Source: Desulfotignum sp. (lineage in GTDB: Bacteria; Desulfobacterota; Desulfobacteria; Desulfobacterales; Desulfobacteraceae). Taken from it: a DNA stretch of 37,082 nt. Shown piece by piece: positions 35,146-37,082 of the stretch; positions within the stretch are counted from its first letter, which is position 1, and each line of letters starts with the position of its first letter. The stretch lies in contig JAGYOW010000031.1 of assembly GCA_018399285.1 (NCBI GenBank), positions 1 to 37,082 on the forward strand, in the 5' to 3' direction. The position numbers and the translations under genes are program-made. Below the pieces are notes generated by a model, which made no database searches, was not told the origin of the DNA, and saw only the letters and a program-made list of their open reading frames with translations.

Positions 35146-36414
35146 TTAGAATCTAAAGGCAAATCCCAGCGCCAGAGCGGTATTCTGTTTTTCATAGTTG
35201 ACCGGTACCGGATTTCTCGCATCAGCTTGTGCTGTTTCATCATCATAAAAATTGACCATCAGTCCGAGATCCACGGTGATCATGGGATTGAAATCATATC
35301 CCAGACCGCAGAAAAAAGAGTGGGCATCCAGAACCGGGCTCATTTTTTCTGTCAGCCCGTAATCCTTGGCATCCATTCCGACATCGGTATACATATAGCC
35401 GATGCTGCCGCGCAGGTTGTCCAGAAAACTGTAGGTGGCGGAAACGGCAATGTCATAGCTGTTGTCCACATTGGATTCATCACCGTCCCAGTCTGCATCT
35501 TCTTCAAAATAATAGGTAAATGAAGTGTTGAGGTTCAACCGGTCATTGGTATCCCAGGAAACCCCCAGGCCGAGAACCGCCGGCAGATTCCGGTCATATT
35601 TGGCATTCGGTGTTTTTCCCAGACCTGCCAGCACAACGTTGCCCAGTGCGGTGTTGTTTCCATCCAGCGTTGTTTCAAATTCCAGATCCACCTCAGATTC
35701 ATACCGGAACGCCAGGAGCAGATCATTTCTGGGTTTCACGTTCAAGCTGGCAATCCAGCCCCAGCCGTCCGCCTCTTCTTCATACGCGCCGTACAAAGGC
35801 AAAGCACCGATAGGAGTATTAACATCAGAATATGCCTCCACATCTTTGGTGGCATCCATATACCGGATGCCGGCGGCCATCGAAAACATTTCGTTAAACC
35901 GATAAGAGCCTCCCACGGTATAGGTGATGTACATGCTTTCTGCCTCGATTTTCTGGTTGGTGAGCGGGGCCGGAAAGAAATTAGCTGCTATGGTATTGGT
36001 GATGGCATTACCGGATTCATACTTCACCATCCCGCCGCCGCCGTTGTTGGTGATGGAGCCGAACACCCCCCAGACGCCGGACTTATAGGTGGCAAACAGA
36101 CCCGGAATAATGGACGGTTCATCCTGGTCCCGGGTCACGGGTCCTGCCGCGAGGTCCGTGTATTTTTGTTCATAATCTTTCCAGATATAATGCACATCCA
36201 GGCCCAGGCCGATGCCGTCTTCCTGGAACATCATCCCGGCCGGGTTGTAGGCGGCGATATCCACCCCGTCCGTGGCCGCATTCCGTGAACCCGTGGCCAG
36301 ATACCGGGCCGACCAGTTCTGTTTGTTGTCAATGCCGCCTGCCAGAGCGGTTTGAGCAAAAACACCGACCAGCATCACCAGTGCAGTCAAAATACTTGCG
36401 CTCATCTTTCCCAT
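35146..36414 (-). CDS. FadL/OmpP1-family outer-membrane transporter
   Basis: 422 residues from ATG 36414, preferred over an upstream in-frame ATG (36435) because AGGAG sits 6 bases before it and the signal peptide 'ILTALVMLVGVFAQTALAGG' begins there. The mature protein opens with the plug-like segment typical of FadL ('ARYLATGSRNAATDGVDIAA', then 'YNPAGMMF'), continues as a beta-barrel ('GVWGVFGSITNNGGGG', 'YTVGGSYRFNEMFSMAAGIR') and ends in Phe ('LALGFAFRF'). FadL-type channels take long-chain fatty acids or other hydrophobic compounds across the outer membrane; the substrate is not specified by sequence. Its own promoter-like site and terminator make it monocistronic. Confidence 0.87.
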   Translation of the reverse strand: MGKMSASILTALVMLVGVFAQTALAGGIDNKQNWSARYLATGSRNAATDGVDIAAYNPAGMMFQEDGIGLGLDVHYIWKDYEQKYTDLAAGPVTRDQDEPSIIPGLFATYKSGVWGVFGSITNNGGGGMVKYESGNAITNTIAANFFPAPLTNQKIEAESMYITYTVGGSYRFNEMFSMAAGIRYMDATKDVEAYSDVNTPIGALPLYGAYEEEADGWGWIASLNVKPRNDLLLAFRYESEVDLEFETTLDGNNTALGNVVLAGLGKTPNAKYDRNLPAVLGLGVSWDTNDRLNLNTSFTYYFEEDADWDGDESNVDNSYDIAVSATYSFLDNLRGSIGYMYTDVGMDAKDYGLTEKMSPVLDAHSFFCGLGYDFNPMITVDLGLMVNFYDDETAQADARNPVPVNYEKQNTALALGFAFRF

Positions 36415-36502
36415 CTGCTTCTCCTTTTCAAACATTTAGGGGGTAATTAATAAAAAAGCTTTTCAGCTCTGTTCTGCAGGATTTATCTAATCACTTTCAT
36501 TG

Positions 36503-36532
36503 GATTTATCCTTGACACGTGCCGGTGTCAAG
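36503..36532 (-). promoter_or_regulatory. Promoter with palindromic -35 region upstream of the FadL-like gene
   Basis: Minus strand: TTGACA (36526-36531), 17 bases, then TAAATC (36503-36508). The -35 belongs to a perfect palindrome, CTTGACAC-GTGCCG-GTGTCAAG (36511-36532), whose arms present TTGACA on both strands. The palindrome could be an operator covering the promoter. Confidence 0.45.
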
Positions 36533-36579
36533 TGTTTTTAGCAATAAACGCGGTTTCAGTCTTTATTTTCATGCTTTCG

Positions 36580-37082
36580 TCAAAACAGATATTTCCATAT
36601 TTTCCAGCCGGGCGACTCCCGGGTCTGCTGCCACTGGGGATTCTGCATCAGATGTTCCGGATTCTGGCGCCGCAGTTCATTGCGTCTGGCCTGCCGTTCC
36701 TGTTCGATTCTTTCCCAGTCCATGGTGGTTCGATCAAACACCTCTTTGTTGATGTTTGCGGCGATGCGGCTGATTTTATCAATCAATTCATCACTGTTGT
36801 CGGATTGTTCAAAAAAGGTCATATGCTGTTTGTTCAAGATGTCATAGACGACGGCATCAATGCTGAACGACCCGGCCAGCTGAGTGATGCTGCCGTCCAG
36901 AACATAACGGCTGTCGGTTTGTTCCGCCACTGTTCTGATCACCTGGTTCCGGTTGTCTGTATCCAGCGGGTTCAGCACGGTGGTGATTTTTTGTTTCGGT
37001 ACCACGTGCACCTGATCCGGCCAGGCCAGGCGGGTATTGAGCATGGTGACCACACCCTTTTGAATATGGGAATCCGTTTCCG
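36580..37082 (-). CDS. FlgO-like exported protein (5' end outside window)
   Basis: The frame is open to the window edge, so only the C-terminal 167 residues are seen. The fragment aligns by eye with residues of the FlgO-like domain of the protein at 31068-32732: 'MLNTRLAW' with 'MLNSRLTW', 'YVLDGSIT' with 'YVLYGSIT', 'SIDAVVYDI' with 'SIDANIVDV', and 'AANINKEVFDR' with 'ATDINEAVFKR'. After this domain comes a basic Gln/Arg-rich tail ('ERIEQERQARRNELRRQ') ending 'WKIWKYLF' and no FG-GAP repeats. It is therefore a paralogue with a different C-terminus. The domain is found in envelope proteins; function here is unknown. The stop lies about 165 bases upstream of the FadL-like start, on the same strand. 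Confidence 0.65.
   Translation of the reverse strand, partial: ETDSHIQKGVVTMLNTRLAWPDQVHVVPKQKITTVLNPLDTDNRNQVIRTVAEQTDSRYVLDGSITQLAGSFSIDAVVYDILNKQHMTFFEQSDNSDELIDKISRIAANINKEVFDRTTMDWERIEQERQARRNELRRQNPEHLMQNPQWQQTRESPGWKIWKYLF

Noticed and set aside
1..37082. Possible CRISPR arrays, complete insertion sequences, prophage or integrative element
   Set aside because: No regularly spaced repeats, transposase or integrase motifs, or flanking attachment-site repeats at the tRNA-Ser genes were seen.

Overview
The window reads as chromosomal DNA of a sulfate-reducing deltaproteobacterium (Desulfobacterota, Desulfobacteraceae-like; a Desulfotignum/Desulfobacter relative is my guess). The main reason is a complete dsrM-K-J-O-P electron-transfer operon preceded by an RsbRD-domain gene. 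The GC-rich coding sequence, several Gram-negative outer-membrane barrels and the argS-SPOR-gatC-gatA-mutL housekeeping run fit the same assignment. Genus and species are inference.

Layout. (1) 1-3977, plus strand: the 3' part of a response regulator with an HD-GYP domain, overlapped by a GNAT acetyltransferase, overlapped by a RimK-like ATP-grasp ligase, followed by a frameshifted PP-loop (QueC-like) protein. Together they look like a small uncharacterised biosynthetic operon. (2) 3989-8049, minus strand: a secreted SUMF1/FGE-like protein translationally coupled to a 1067-residue membrane protein combining an ADP/ATP-carrier-like domain, HEAT repeats and a cyclic-nucleotide-binding domain. 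(3) 8556-15000, plus strand: glutathione synthetase followed by a complete peptide ABC transporter (lipoprotein binding protein, two permeases, two ATPases). (4) 14984-22369, minus strand: RsbRD-domain protein, dsrMKJOP, a strong terminator, a 50-residue protein and a heavily frameshifted gene of unknown function. The operon has a recognisable promoter at 22429-22457. (5) 22633-23826, plus: a class III nucleotide cyclase with an N-terminal GAF-like domain. (6) 23884-24075, minus: tandem tRNA-Ser(GCU) and tRNA-Ser(UGA) with their own promoter. (7) 24221-30912, plus: a frameshifted acidic protein, argS, a SPOR-domain protein, gatC, gatA, a 59-residue protein and mutL, tightly packed with overlapping or near-overlapping junctions. 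(8) 31068-37082: envelope genes, namely a FlgO-like/FG-GAP propeller protein, a porin-like barrel with a perfect terminator, a small lipoprotein (minus), a FadL-like barrel (minus) and the 3' part of a second FlgO-like protein (minus, running out of the window).

Sequence quality matters here. Frameshifts are concentrated in a few patches (about 3150-3320, 15440-17250, 24230-24510 and 26450-28010) and hit genes that should be indispensable to this organism (dsrP, gatA, gatC), while long ORFs between the patches are clean. I therefore read these broken genes as probably intact in the organism and damaged by local sequencing or assembly error. They are labelled pseudogene here only to flag the broken frames.

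Functional threads. The dsr operon links the menaquinone pool to sulfite reduction. Second-messenger signalling appears three times (HD-GYP, class III cyclase, cyclic-nucleotide-binding domain). Peptide and ligase chemistry appears twice (GNAT/ATP-grasp/PP-loop; glutathione synthetase plus peptide importer). No rRNA, CRISPR array, complete insertion sequence or prophage was seen.
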